Below the pieces are notes generated by a model, which saw only the letters and a program-made list of their open reading frames with translations, was not told the DNA's origin and did no database searches. From contig NZ_LT840184.1 of assembly GCF_900177425.1 (NCBI RefSeq), forward strand, positions 1,825,487 through 1,889,486: DNA of 64,000 nt, given 5' to 3'. Positions 16,230-25,201 of this stretch are shown piece by piece; the stretch's first letter is position 1; the number at the start of each line of letters is the position of its first letter. This DNA comes from Paenibacillus uliginis N3/975. Lineage in GTDB: Bacteria > Bacillota > Bacilli > Paenibacillales > Paenibacillaceae. Both the position numbers and the translations under genes were made by a program.

Positions 16230-16510
16230 TTCTTTTTAGTGTATCTGAGGTACCTTGGAGTGTCCAATTGGATTAGGGGGCTATAAAGTCTCAGTCCGTT
16301 AGCTCACTCTAATAGACGAAAATACTCTAAATAACGGAACGTGAGTCCGCCCAAAGTATCGCCTGTTCACTTTAAACCGCTCACGACTAAATTCACGAGT
16401 TTGCGTAAACGACTAATCCATCTCGATGTTAACCATCAAAAACTAATTATTATATTTTTTGCACAAACGCCGTCGCCCTTTGAAAAGGACTACGAAGCCG
16501 TTCTACTTGG

Positions 16511-16532
16511 CCGTTTAAATTCCGTTTAAATT
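16511..16532 (+). promoter_or_regulatory. Tandem 11-base direct repeat before the ABC exporter
   Basis: CCGTTTAAATT occurs twice in a row (16511-16521 and 16522-16532), eight bases before a TATAAT at 16540-16545. Direct repeats spaced by one helical turn are typical binding sites of OmpR-type response regulators, and one is encoded in this operon. The stretch 16355-16510 shows nothing else. Confidence 0.45.
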
Positions 16533-16587
16533 CGTGGATTATAATGTATGCAATAGCTGATGCTGAGCTAAAGAAGGAGTGAAAGTC

Positions 16588-18357
16588 ATGGAATTAGAAA
16601 TGGAATCAACAAAAGGTTCAATCAGCAACTGGCGCCAATTCATGAACGTAATTAACGAGACAAAGCCATCGAAATTAATGTTAATGGTCGCTTTGCTTAT
16701 GAGTATAGGCTCAACTGCTGTGGCGTTGGTTATCCCGATGTTTACGAAGGGCATGGTGGACAATTTCTCCATAGCTAAGTTGGATACGATGCAGATCGTC
16801 GCGCTGGCGGTTGCGTTTATTATCCAGGCGATTGCCGCAGGTTTGTCTATATATATGTTGAATCTGATTGGGCAAAAGGTGGTTGCGAGCTTAAGGGATA
16901 GGCTATGGAAAAAGATGCTAGTCCTTCCGGTATCCTACTACGATCAGAATAAGACCGGAGAGACCGTTAGCCGGATTACGAATGATACGGGCATTATTAA
17001 AGGATTTATTACCGAACACCTTGCAAGTTTCTTTACAGGTATCGTGTCTGTTATTGGTTCGTTTATCGTGCTGCTGTATTTAGACTGGCAGATGACGCTC
17101 ATTATGCTGGTGGTTATTCCGCTTTCGGCACTCGTTTTATTCCCCCTCGGAAAGCAAATGTTTAAAATATCAAAAGGCCTCCAAGATGAAACGGCATCCT
17201 TCACGGCTGTATTAAGCCAAGTGCTCTCTGAGATCCGACTTGTGAAAGCATCCAACGCGGAGTCGCGGGAGTACGAGAACGGTAGCAAAGGCATCAAAAG
17301 TTTATTTCGGTTCGGGGTTAAGGAAGGTGTAGTACAAGCGCTGATATCCCCGATCATGTCCTTTGTACTTATGGTCCTATTGGTCGTCATTATTGGATAT
17401 GGCGGGATGCGAGTCTCTTCTGGTGCGTTGTCTACGGGCGAGTTGGTTGCTTTTATTCTGTATCTGATTCAAATTGTGATGCCAATGAGCCAATTGTCCA
17501 TGTTCTTTACACAACTTCAAAAAGCTATTGGTGCAACTGAGCACATGATCTCTATTCTTGATACAGAGGAAGAGGAGCACGTGAAAGGTAAAGAGGTCGC
17601 TAAGGCCAATCAACCGATCGCAGTCGAACATTTGCATTTTGCTTACGTTGAAGGAGAGCCCATTCTTGAAGATATCAGCTTTACGATCAAGCCTGGAAAA
17701 GTAACGGCTATCGTTGGACCGAGTGGCGGCGGAAAGACGACTTTATTCTCGCTCTTCGAACGTTTCTACTTGCCTACTTCAGGTATAATCAAGTTAGGAC
17801 AGGACGGGATTAACGAATTTTCGCTGCAATCATGGCGCTCCCAGATTGGATATGTATCGCAAGAGAGTCCATTAATTGACGGTACGATTCGGGAAAATAT
17901 TTGCTATGGGATGAATCGGGAAGTTACGCAGGAGGAGTTGGAGCGAGCAGCTGAAATGGCATACGCGGACGGCTTCATCCGCGAGTTAACGGAAGGTTAC
18001 GAGACAGAAGTCGGTGAACGCGGCGTTAAGTTGTCAGGCGGACAACGCCAACGAGTTGCTATAGCGAGAGCATTGCTTCGTAATCCGCATATCTTAATGC
18101 TGGATGAAGCCACTTCCAGCTTGGACAGCAAGTCCGAGATAGTTGTGCAAAAAGCATTAAACAACCTGATGAAGGGACGTACTACCTTGGTTATTGCCCA
18201 CCGTTTGTCCACAGTAGTTGATGCGGACCAGATCTTGTTTATCGAGAAAGGCAAAATAACAGGCAACGGCACTCACGAGAAATTGTTGGAAAGCCATGCG
18301 ATGTATCGGGAATTCGCGACGCAGCAGCTGCGTATACAAGAACAATACGGCTCTTAA
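16588..18357 (+). CDS. ABC multidrug exporter half-transporter, BmrA/LmrA-like
   Basis: A 589-residue fusion of a six-helix membrane domain (about 20-330) and an ATPase domain (about 345-585). Walker A is GPSGGGKTT near 377, the signature LSGGQRQR near 482, Walker B ILMLDEATSSLD near 502, and the H-loop AHRLS near 534. It works as a homodimer exporting hydrophobic drugs or lipids; length equals that of B. subtilis BmrA. AAGGAG at 16574-16579 selects the ATG at 16588. The two-component genes follow after 31 bases, so export is probably induced through that system. Confidence 0.9.
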   Translation: MELEMESTKGSISNWRQFMNVINETKPSKLMLMVALLMSIGSTAVALVIPMFTKGMVDNFSIAKLDTMQIVALAVAFIIQAIAAGLSIYMLNLIGQKVVASLRDRLWKKMLVLPVSYYDQNKTGETVSRITNDTGIIKGFITEHLASFFTGIVSVIGSFIVLLYLDWQMTLIMLVVIPLSALVLFPLGKQMFKISKGLQDETASFTAVLSQVLSEIRLVKASNAESREYENGSKGIKSLFRFGVKEGVVQALISPIMSFVLMVLLVVIIGYGGMRVSSGALSTGELVAFILYLIQIVMPMSQLSMFFTQLQKAIGATEHMISILDTEEEEHVKGKEVAKANQPIAVEHLHFAYVEGEPILEDISFTIKPGKVTAIVGPSGGGKTTLFSLFERFYLPTSGIIKLGQDGINEFSLQSWRSQIGYVSQESPLIDGTIRENICYGMNREVTQEELERAAEMAYADGFIRELTEGYETEVGERGVKLSGGQRQRVAIARALLRNPHILMLDEATSSLDSKSEIVVQKALNNLMKGRTTLVIAHRLSTVVDADQILFIEKGKITGNGTHEKLLESHAMYREFATQQLRIQEQYGS

Positions 18358-18388
18358 CGGGTGATAGGGAAAGGCGGTAGAGTACAGC

Positions 18389-19063
18389 ATGATAACGATC
18401 TTAATCGTAGATGACGACCCTCATATTCGAGAATTAGTGACCTTATTCCTACAGAAGGAAGGCTTCAGGACTAGTGAAGCCTCCGACGGGGTAGAGGCGC
18501 TGAATAAGATGGAGACGGATAGAGCCGATCTGGTCGTACTCGATATCATGATGCCGAATATGGATGGCTGGGAATTGTGTCGTGAGCTTAGATCTATGTA
18601 CGATATTCCGCTGCTTATGCTGACCGCTAAAGGGGAGACCTCGCAGAAAGTGAAGGGATTCAATCTAGGAACGGATGATTACTTGGTCAAGCCATTTGAT
18701 CCAATTGAATTGGTCGTTCGGGTAAAGGCACTACTAAAACGGTATCAGATCGCTATATCGCAAACCGTTCAGTTCGGTCAAGTGAGCATGAATAGACAGA
18801 CGTTTGAAGTGACATCATGCAATCAAAAATTTCCTCTTCCGATGAAGGAGTTCGAATTGTTATTTAAGCTTGGAGGTTATCCTGGCAAGACATTTTCCCG
18901 AGAACAATTGATTGAAGATATATGGGGATATGACTTTGAGGGGAACGAGAGAACATTGGATGTTCATATTAACCGTTTGCGCGAAAGGTTCCCTGAGAAC
19001 GACTATGCTTTTAAGATTAAGACGATAAGAGGACTTGGTTATCGGTTAGAGGTTATGGGATGA
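18389..19063 (+). CDS. OmpR-family response regulator
   Basis: A 224-residue regulator with a receiver domain (acidic pocket VDDD at 7-10, phosphoacceptor Asp52 in VVLDIMMPN, Lys in DYLVKPF) and a winged-helix DNA-binding domain (about 125-222, ending TIRGLGYRLE). It overlaps the kinase gene by four bases. Likely target: the exporter promoter with its 11-base direct repeats. Confidence 0.92.
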   Translation: MITILIVDDDPHIRELVTLFLQKEGFRTSEASDGVEALNKMETDRADLVVLDIMMPNMDGWELCRELRSMYDIPLLMLTAKGETSQKVKGFNLGTDDYLVKPFDPIELVVRVKALLKRYQIAISQTVQFGQVSMNRQTFEVTSCNQKFPLPMKEFELLFKLGGYPGKTFSREQLIEDIWGYDFEGNERTLDVHINRLRERFPENDYAFKIKTIRGLGYRLEVMG

Positions 19064-20166
19064 GTCTGATGCAAAAAATAAAGGCGTTCATGAAGACGAA
19101 GGCATGGCGAAGGATCAAATTTATTTTCAGCATAGCTACTATATTGTTCATGATGTTCGGGGCTTGGTCTATTTCTTACTATATCACCCCCTTATTAATG
19201 AAATGGTTTGGATGGGAGTTTTCAGATTATTGGGCTTTTGTTGTGGTAGGTGTTGTCGCTTTGCTTCTATTAAGCGCTGTTATGAGCATATTTGTACCAT
19301 TTGCGCGAAACAAGCATCTGGTTTTTTATCAGTCTATAGTTGATGCTGTGAAAAGGATATCGAAAGGTGATTTTGATGTTACGATTAAGCCTAATGAAGA
19401 TTTTGAAGACGAATACGGAACGTTGGTCGAGAGCATAAACCAGATGGCTGGTGAACTGGGGCTGATGGAGAAGATGCGTCAAGAATTTATTTCGAATGTT
19501 TCACACGAAATTCAATCTCCGTTAACCTCGATTCGAGGGTTTGCGCGTGCTCTGCAAAATGATGAATTAAGTGAACTCGAACGCCAACATTATCTACAAA
19601 TTATCGAGCTGGAAACGATGAGGCTGTCCAAATTAAGCGATAATCTGCTTAAATTGACATCGTTGGAATCGGATCATCATCCAGTCGAACCGCAATTTTT
19701 TCGCTTAGACAGTCAGCTTCGAAATCTCGTTCTTGTAAGTGAGCCGCAATGGTCTGCTAAGGGATTGGAGATGGATTTGAACCTAGATAAAGTTGGTATT
19801 CATGCAGATGAGGATATGCTCAGCCAAGTATGGGTGAATTTAATTCATAATGCGATTAAGTTCACGCCGGATAAAGGCTCGATCTGGATAATCATGAGGG
19901 CGTCAGAACATCATGTTGAGGTGCGAGTGGAGGATAGCGGTATAGGTATTGAAGAAGTGTATATTCCACATGTATTTGAACGATTCTTCAAGGCAGATGT
20001 TTCTCGTAATCGAGCGCAAGGTGGCAATGGTTTAGGTTTGTCTATTGTGCAAAAGATCGTACAGCTTCATAATGGTACGATTGAGGTTACAAGCACAAGA
20101 GGTGTTGGGACAACTTTTATTGTCAAGCTGCCGCTTCATGCAACAAGGCTAGGTGAAGCGGGTTAA
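19060..20166 (+). CDS. Membrane sensor histidine kinase
   Basis: A 368-residue kinase: two membrane helices (about 18-42 and 55-82) with a very short external loop, a HAMP-like segment, the H-box NVSHEIQSPLTSIRGF with phospho-His near 149, then N (LIHNAIKFTP), G1 (VEDSGIGI), F (VFERFFKAD) and G2 (GGNGLGLSIV) boxes. The short loop suggests sensing within the membrane, as in the BceS/LiaS-like intramembrane kinases that respond to cell-envelope drugs. That is inference. A strong terminator follows. Confidence 0.9.
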   Translation: MSLMQKIKAFMKTKAWRRIKFIFSIATILFMMFGAWSISYYITPLLMKWFGWEFSDYWAFVVVGVVALLLLSAVMSIFVPFARNKHLVFYQSIVDAVKRISKGDFDVTIKPNEDFEDEYGTLVESINQMAGELGLMEKMRQEFISNVSHEIQSPLTSIRGFARALQNDELSELERQHYLQIIELETMRLSKLSDNLLKLTSLESDHHPVEPQFFRLDSQLRNLVLVSEPQWSAKGLEMDLNLDKVGIHADEDMLSQVWVNLIHNAIKFTPDKGSIWIIMRASEHHVEVRVEDSGIGIEEVYIPHVFERFFKADVSRNRAQGGNGLGLSIVQKIVQLHNGTIEVTSTRGVGTTFIVKLPLHATRLGEAG

Positions 20167-20208
20167 GCGCCCATTCTCGGATAGATGAGGAATGGGCGCT
20201 TTGTTTAT
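20165..20208 (+). terminator. Rho-independent terminator
   Basis: AAGCGCCCATTC pairs with GAATGGGCGCTT, followed by TGTTTATTT. It ends the exporter/two-component operon. Confidence 0.85.
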
Positions 20209-20364
20209 TTCTTCCTAGGTATGGTCAAGGACTTCCAGTCATCCGATTTCCGGAGTTTTGCGACATATACGATCTGCCCGACATGATAAGAGTAATGAGA
20301 CGTCTGACGCTCGATGGCTTCCATGACCGAGTGTGGTTGCTCGCGAATGAATACAGTGCTTAAT
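20205..20364 (-). pseudogene. C-terminal relic of a DUF1572/DinB-like protein
   Basis: The minus strand reads LLSTVFIREQPHSVMEAIER followed by QTSHYSYHVGQIVYVAKLRK and SDDWKSLTIPRKK before a TAA at 20205-20207. The HYSYHVGQIV block and the final W-x-SLxIP are the conserved end of DUF1572 proteins, whose metal-binding histidines are in this block. Upstream of it there is an in-frame stop and no match, so only about 50 of some 160 residues remain. Confidence 0.75.
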
Positions 20365-20450
20365 AGACTTCCTTAAATTTCAAATTTCTTGTTTTAGTGT
20401 GTTCCTTTGGTTTGTTAATTATATGGATTTTAAGTCAAGGGGGAAAGCTA

Positions 20451-20765
20451 ATGAGTGTACAAGAATCGAAGTCAAGGAGATTTAAACAGATCAGAGTAAT
20501 ACTTTTAATTATGTTGTCGTTGATTATTATTGAACAGATCCCTTTAATACAACGTATTACGGCGATATCTACATCTCAGGTATATGTTTATGTAAAGTAT
20601 GGGAACGATTTATCGTTTAAAGAAATTGAGTATGTACCTCAGTTCGGAGATTACTTTGTCTCTTATGAAAACAAAGGAGGGGAAAAACTTTCATTCATTG
20701 TCTCGCCCCATTTCAATACATATAAATCATCTTTTCTAAATTCGAGAGATTTGCTGAGAAAATAG
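20451..20765 (+). CDS. Hypothetical membrane-anchored protein, 104 residues
   Basis: One N-terminal hydrophobic helix (IRVILLIMLSLIIIEQIPLI, about 14-33) is followed by an external part rich in Tyr/Phe (YVYVKYGNDLSFKEIEYVPQ, YFVSYENKGGEKLSF). AAGGGGGA before ATG 20451 sets the start. Size and layout resemble the small DUF3139 membrane proteins, but I cannot confirm that. Function unknown. Confidence 0.55.
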   Translation: MSVQESKSRRFKQIRVILLIMLSLIIIEQIPLIQRITAISTSQVYVYVKYGNDLSFKEIEYVPQFGDYFVSYENKGGEKLSFIVSPHFNTYKSSFLNSRDLLRK

Positions 20766-20955
20766 TCCTGTGATTTTAATAGGCATATTGTATGATAACT
20801 GATATGTCGGTGTTTTTTGTTTTTTGTTAGAAGAAACTGAAAAAACGGTTTTTTTGTTCGTTATTGGTTTAATATCACTTAATAGGTTGATGGTGGAACT
20901 TCTTGATGTTACTATAGAACTATATGAAAAAGTCTTAAGGGGGACTAATTGTAAA

Positions 20956-21741
20956 GTGGAGACTAATAAAAAACCAAAAACTTTCAAAAAAATTATGCTT
21001 ATCATTGTAGGGGTAATAGTAGCATTAAGTATAATTGGAGCACTTTCCAATAATACTTCATCAACAACAGATGATAAGACAAATTCCGCTAAGGAAACAA
21101 AATCAAGCAAGTCTGAAAACCACGAGGAATTATTCGCAGAGGCTCAAAAGCTTTTTAAAGATGGCAGCTACACGGATGCCATTGCAACAGTTGAGAAAGC
21201 AATTAAAGCTGAAAATAAAGACGAATATACAAAACTTAAAGCCGATATTGAGGCTAAGATTAAGGAACGCAAAGGAAAACTTGAGGCTAAATTTGATATT
21301 AAAGAAGATAAGGTCGAAAACATTACCTTTATCTCACCTGCATCAGGAGTTACCAAAGGATTAGTTTTCTATCCTTACATCGGTGTTAAAGATTCGAAAA
21401 AATACATGTTGTTGCGGGCAGGATATCAGGAAGATGCTTCTAAGGCTTTATTTGTTTTCACCAGTATTAAAGTGCGAGCTGGGGAGGATCTTGAAGAACT
21501 TAAATTCAATCCTATGGATAAACTGAATAATGTTGACTTTATGGGTTCCGGTATGACGGAAGTTGTTGATATAGGAGTTAAAGACAAAACGGAAAATCTA
21601 CTGACTAAGGTAATTCCGAGTAATGATGAAGTCATTGTTCGATTTGAGGATATATCCAATAAAACTACGGATTATACTTTAAGCAAGGAGCAGAAGCAAG
21701 TTATAGCCGACATTTTGGAATACTACAGCTATTTGGATTAA
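20956..21741 (+). CDS. Membrane-anchored protein with TPR-like segment
   Basis: From GTG 20956 the protein has 261 residues: a Lys-rich start, one membrane helix (IMLIIVGVIVALSIIGALS, about 13-31), a Ser/Lys/Thr-rich linker, and a helical hairpin (EELFAEAQKLFKDGSYTDAI, like one tetratricopeptide unit). A beta-rich domain of unknown family follows. An AAGGGGGA site at 20938-20945 supports this start over the longer frame from TTG 20824. A terminator follows. No function can be assigned. Confidence 0.55.
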   Translation: METNKKPKTFKKIMLIIVGVIVALSIIGALSNNTSSTTDDKTNSAKETKSSKSENHEELFAEAQKLFKDGSYTDAIATVEKAIKAENKDEYTKLKADIEAKIKERKGKLEAKFDIKEDKVENITFISPASGVTKGLVFYPYIGVKDSKKYMLLRAGYQEDASKALFVFTSIKVRAGEDLEELKFNPMDKLNNVDFMGSGMTEVVDIGVKDKTENLLTKVIPSNDEVIVRFEDISNKTTDYTLSKEQKQVIADILEYYSYLD

Positions 21742-21788
21742 GGTTAAGCTATCATGCGGCATTGTTGCTTCATAATTTGAAATGTAAA

Positions 21789-21826
21789 GAAGGGTCCTGT
21801 TCTGCTATGAACAGGGCTCTTTTTTG
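21789..21826 (+). terminator. Rho-independent terminator
   Basis: AGGGTCCTGTTC pairs with GAACAGGGCTCT, followed by TTTTTT. Confidence 0.85.
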
Positions 21827-21961
21827 GACTTTCAGTAGAATAGTTATGCAGATTCAATGTATTAATAAGTTAGCATTTCACTACTTAAACACCGTAACGG
21901 AGAACTGCTGTTTTAAAAGTGTAAGAATATGTGATTCTGCTTCCTAAGATGATCTTCTTCA

Positions 21962-22010
21962 AAAAACAGAGTGTGGTTGGTGTAATACCATCGATGCTCT
22001 GTTTTTTATA
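21962..22010 (+). terminator. Second terminator hairpin
   Basis: AAAACAGAG pairs with CTCTGTTTT, with an inner TGGT/ACCA pairing and a T run. It is not attached to any visible gene, so an unrecognised transcript may end here. Confidence 0.75.
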
Positions 22011-22184
22011 TGAGAAATAATTATGGCAACAGGGTAAGTTGAATTATCTGTATGATTGATGGGATATCCTGTATGATAATTTTAAGGTATGGAGTTATCA
22101 TTGTACTGTTCTTAGAATACGTATTACCAACTTTAAAAAAGGAATGCGATTTATGAAATAGATGAATATACGGGAGGAATTGCA

Positions 22185-22814
22185 ATGCAAGCCATACTGA
22201 AAGAACTAACTAGAAATATGAACTTCACACACGACCTGAAGCAAGACATACAATTGTTCCTAATTTCCAATCATTGTCCGAAGACTGCTGAGCATTGTAT
22301 GGAGGTCGGGACAGAGGCTAGGAGAGTTGCCACATTATTTAATGCAGATCCAGATGAAGCGGAAATCGGAGGATGGCTGCATGATATTAGTGCGGTAATT
22401 CCAAATAACGAACGGATTGCGGCCGCAAAGGAGTTGCAAATCGATATTTTAGCTGAGGAAGAAGCTTTTCCTATGATTATTCATCAGAAGATATCAAAAG
22501 TAATGGCTAAAGAAATATTCAAAATCACGAATGCCGAGATATTGGATGCTGTTGGATGTCATACGACACTGAGGAGAAATTCAAGTAAGCTGGATCAGGT
22601 TTTATTTGTTGCAGACAAAATAGCGTGGGACCAGTCAGGAATTCCTCCATACATACAAGAACTTCATCGGAATTTGGAAGTTTCTTTAACCTATGGAGCT
22701 TTTTCTTATATTAATTACTTATGGGAACGCAAGGAATCGCTCAAAGTGATACATCCCTGGCTCAGAGACGCATACGAAGAGTTAAATGATTTATTAAAGC
22801 CACAGCGTACATAG
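22185..22814 (+). CDS. HD-domain phosphohydrolase, YqeK-like
   Basis: A 209-residue metal-dependent phosphohydrolase. The metal ligands are visible: His in AEHCMEVG, the HD pair in GGWLHDIS, His in VGCHTT, and Asp in LFVADKI. YqeK relatives split diadenosine tetraphosphate symmetrically. The canonical yqeK sits next to nadD, which is absent here, so this is a paralogue of unproven substrate. GGGAGGAATTGC precedes the ATG. Confidence 0.75.
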   Translation: MQAILKELTRNMNFTHDLKQDIQLFLISNHCPKTAEHCMEVGTEARRVATLFNADPDEAEIGGWLHDISAVIPNNERIAAAKELQIDILAEEEAFPMIIHQKISKVMAKEIFKITNAEILDAVGCHTTLRRNSSKLDQVLFVADKIAWDQSGIPPYIQELHRNLEVSLTYGAFSYINYLWERKESLKVIHPWLRDAYEELNDLLKPQRT

Positions 22815-22862
22815 CAGAACTTAGATAGGTGGAATTGTAGAAGAGAAAGGATGGCATGAACA

Positions 22863-23333
22863 ATGAGCGGATTCATCTTTATTGCATCGGACACATTGTT
22901 AAATGAAGTAAATCCAACAAGATTTTTGACCCTTACAGCAAAAGACATTAAACAATTAAAACATAAACCCGTTGGGCCTATGCCATGGGAAGATGCTCCA
23001 GATGAAGCTAAGGTTATCTGGCAAATTAACGAACAAACAGAAAGTTTACAAGTTGAATATTGTGAGTCTCCGCCATATGTATTAGATAGCTATACGAAGA
23101 AGCCGTTTATTTATCAGCTGGGTGGAAATTTGTATCAGCAAAATACGATTGAAGAGCTATATACGTATATCGTCGAAAAAGTTAATGAAGGAATTCCCAT
23201 TGAACTATGGTCCGTATGGATTGGTAACGAGAATCCGAATATGGTAAGAAAAACAGTAAGTATCGATCAGTTTGCAACAGAAGATATTCAGATGATACAT
23301 ACGCCTGATAGTTGTTGTACGATCATTAGATAA
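22863..23333 (+). CDS. Hypothetical protein, 156 residues
   Basis: No family is recognised. The protein has no signal peptide or membrane helix. It starts MSGFIFIASD, has an aromatic/acidic middle (PMPWEDAPDEAKVIWQI, ELWSVWIGNENPN) and ends with the pair CC in TPDSCCTIIR. It starts 48 bases after the HD-domain gene and may share its transcript. Confidence 0.55.
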   Translation: MSGFIFIASDTLLNEVNPTRFLTLTAKDIKQLKHKPVGPMPWEDAPDEAKVIWQINEQTESLQVEYCESPPYVLDSYTKKPFIYQLGGNLYQQNTIEELYTYIVEKVNEGIPIELWSVWIGNENPNMVRKTVSIDQFATEDIQMIHTPDSCCTIIR

Positions 23334-23412
23334 GATTGCCTAAGCTCGGTTGTGATGGTAAACAACTACGAGATACAATATGATCCAATCTAACTTTTTG
23401 GAGGATACAACT

Positions 23413-24000
23413 ATGAACCCCGAAGTTTCAACAAACAACGATTTCACGATCGATTGTAACGATATTATTCTTAGAGAATATAAACTAGAAGATTTGGACG
23501 CCTTGTATAACCTGACCTAGCAGCCTGAAATCAAGGAGTTTTTGCCGGATTGGGACGTACCCAAGGAACAAAGACTGGATTGGTTGTTTAATTATGAAAT
23601 TCCGGAGAATCAAAGATTTATCCAGGCTGTGATGGAGGGAGGGGACATCGGAGATATCCGTTTACGCTTAGGAATTATTTTAAAAGAGACGGGTGAGTTT
23701 ATCGGTTGGTGCTGTACAGGGATTAAAGATGAATTACTCGAACCTAAAAGAGAGGTTATGTATGCCATATCGAAGGATCATCGAAGCCAAGGATATACGA
23801 CTCAGGCTGCACAAGGGCTTATCAAGTATTTATTTGAGAATACCCATGTCGAGGAAGTTTGCGCACTGGCATTAGTACATAACGTGCCTTCGAACAAAGT
23901 CATACAGAAGTGCGGCTTCGTTTGGAGTAACATCTTGGAGATGGATGGCATGCCATATAATAGCTATACAATACATAAAAATACGTGGATAGATCGTTAA
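23413..24000 (+). pseudogene. GNAT N-acetyltransferase interrupted by an in-frame TAG
   Basis: ATG 23413 has a good site (GGAGG eight bases before it), and the frame reads ILREYKLEDLDALYNLT, then a TAG at 23518-23520 (codon 36). Without any frame change it goes on as QPEIKEFLPDWDVPKEQRLD to a normal end at 24000. The downstream part holds the acetyl-CoA loop (SKDHRSQGYTTQAAQ) and the terminal NKVIQKCGF. The stop probably replaced Trp (TGG). A shorter product from 23542 would lack the first GNAT strand and helix. It is a fresh nonsense mutation, a sequencing error, or leaky amber translation. Confidence 0.8.
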
Positions 24001-24027
24001 AAGGGATGCTAAGGGCGGTGAGTTGAT

Positions 24028-24516
24028 ATGTTTTTTGTAAATGCAAGAGCCTTTATTGAACGAGATAACGATGGAGTTACCGAACTCATCATTCAAACCC
24101 GTGTTAAGCCAGGGGAGCCTGAAGTTTTAGAACTGCCTGGAGGAAGATTAGAGCTGTTTGAGCCTATACTCGCTGGTTTGTATAGGGAAGTATTCGAGGA
24201 AACGGGATTGAAAGTCGTCAGGGTGGAAGATCAAGACACAAGAAGTGACACCATAGGCATAAACGCTGAGTTCGAGGTAGAATGCGTGAAGCCTTTTTGT
24301 GTTTATCAAACGGTGAATGGGCCTATTGATTCAATGGGCATGTATTTCATTTGCACCGTAACAGGTGATCTAACCGAGAACGGCGATAACACGGAAAAGG
24401 TACACTGGAGGCCAGTTGATGACATTCGTGAATTAATGAATCAAGATCCGATGCAATTTTCCAACGTGGACCGGGCTGGTATTATGTATTATTTGAAATA
24501 TCGAACTTCCAGATGA
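24028..24516 (+). CDS. Nudix hydrolase
   Basis: A 162-residue Nudix protein. The Nudix box is complete: GGRLELFEPILAG followed by LYREVFEETGL fits GX5EX7REUXEEXGU (about 39-61), binding Mg2+ for cleavage of a nucleoside diphosphate linked to another group. GGGCGGTGAG precedes the ATG. It begins 27 bases after the broken acetyltransferase. The exact substrate is not predictable. Confidence 0.88.
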   Translation: MFFVNARAFIERDNDGVTELIIQTRVKPGEPEVLELPGGRLELFEPILAGLYREVFEETGLKVVRVEDQDTRSDTIGINAEFEVECVKPFCVYQTVNGPIDSMGMYFICTVTGDLTENGDNTEKVHWRPVDDIRELMNQDPMQFSNVDRAGIMYYLKYRTSR

Positions 24517-24595
24517 ACTGAAACCGATAATAGAGCTGGTTGTGACCGAGTATTACCTAGGAAATATTCTATGTTGTTAGAAGGAGGAGCTAAAT

Positions 24596-25141
24596 TTGAA
24601 TTTAGAAGAAAAACTAATCAATATTTTGAAGACTAACGAAAATTTAATGAGAGATCTGGAATGGGTGCGGCAATTGGGTTTGCCACATTGGTGTATAGCG
24701 GCTGGGTATGTGCGAAATTTTGTTTGGGATTACCTCCATGGCTATGCAGATCAAACCCCACTAAACGATGTAGATGTTCTATATTTCAATCCAACAGATC
24801 TTCGAGAAGAGTCGGAAAAAGATTATGATATCCAGCTAATAAATCAATACGATAAATATAACTGGTCTGTGAAGAATCAAGCCCGCATGCATACAAAAAA
24901 CCAAGATGATCCATTTGTATCTGTGGCAGATGCAATGAAGAGATGGCCAGAGACGGTAACGGCTGTTGGAATCCGTCTTGACGACGATATGAATATTGAA
25001 GTGATAGCGCCTCATGGACTGGAAGATTTGTTTCAGTTGATTATTCGTAAAAGTCCGTATTTTAAGGACGAAGCATATTTTAATTCCAGAGTAAATAATA
25101 AGAGATGGTTAGATATATGGCCTCAATTAAGAATGGCTTAA
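24596..25141 (+). CDS. Nucleotidyltransferase-family protein (COG3575 type)
   Basis: A 181-residue protein of the NTP_transf_6 group. Conserved features are the WCIAAGYVRNFVWDYLHG block, the acidic DVDVLYF (metal Asp pair, about 60-66) and the C-terminal HGLEDLFQLIIRKSP plus RWLDIWPQL. These small proteins have a nucleotidyltransferase fold of unknown substrate. TTG start after AAGGAGGAG. Confidence 0.8.
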   Translation: MNLEEKLINILKTNENLMRDLEWVRQLGLPHWCIAAGYVRNFVWDYLHGYADQTPLNDVDVLYFNPTDLREESEKDYDIQLINQYDKYNWSVKNQARMHTKNQDDPFVSVADAMKRWPETVTAVGIRLDDDMNIEVIAPHGLEDLFQLIIRKSPYFKDEAYFNSRVNNKRWLDIWPQLRMA

Positions 25142-25201
25142 TCCAATTTACTTTTTACAGATTGAACTAACGGTGAAGAGAATAAGGAGGGGAGAGCACT
25201 T

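Larger units (their letters stand above)
14929..16280 (-). mobile_element. IS3-family insertion sequence, about 1.35 kb
   Basis: Two overlapping transposase frames on the minus strand are bounded by inverted ends. The left end is CCCCCTAATCTTGGACACT (14929-14947). The right end, read inward from 16280, is CCCCCTAATCCAATTGGACA followed by CT. No target duplication could be recognised, so the exact boundary is uncertain; the ends might begin at TGGACAC instead. The element lies inside an older repeat (14798-16354). Confidence 0.85.
14798..16354. repeat. Palindromic intergenic repeat element, split by an IS
   Basis: GGCGGACTCACATTCCGTTA (14798-14817, continuing TTTG) faces its inverse TAACGGAACGTGAGTCCGCC (16333-16352). 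An inner pair, GGTCTGAGAATCCGTTATTT (14851-14870), faces GCAAATAACTGCCTCTCCGG (14903-14922). Removing the IS gives an element of roughly 200 bases built from nested inverted copies of GGAn(3-7)TCCGTTATTT. A relative lies at 37568-37745. The repeat is non-coding and resembles a MITE or a structured REP-like element. Confidence 0.65.
21742..22184. other. Intergenic region with two terminators
   Basis: There are two terminators (21789-21826 and 21962-22010) and, between them, about 130 bases with no recognisable gene. The AT-rich stretch 22011-22170 should hold the promoter for the HD-domain gene, but no clear -35/-10 pair was identified. Confidence 0.5.

Noticed and set aside
22185..22814. Assignment as the housekeeping yqeK
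   Set aside because: The nadD-yqeK-rsfS context is missing, so the gene symbol is withheld.
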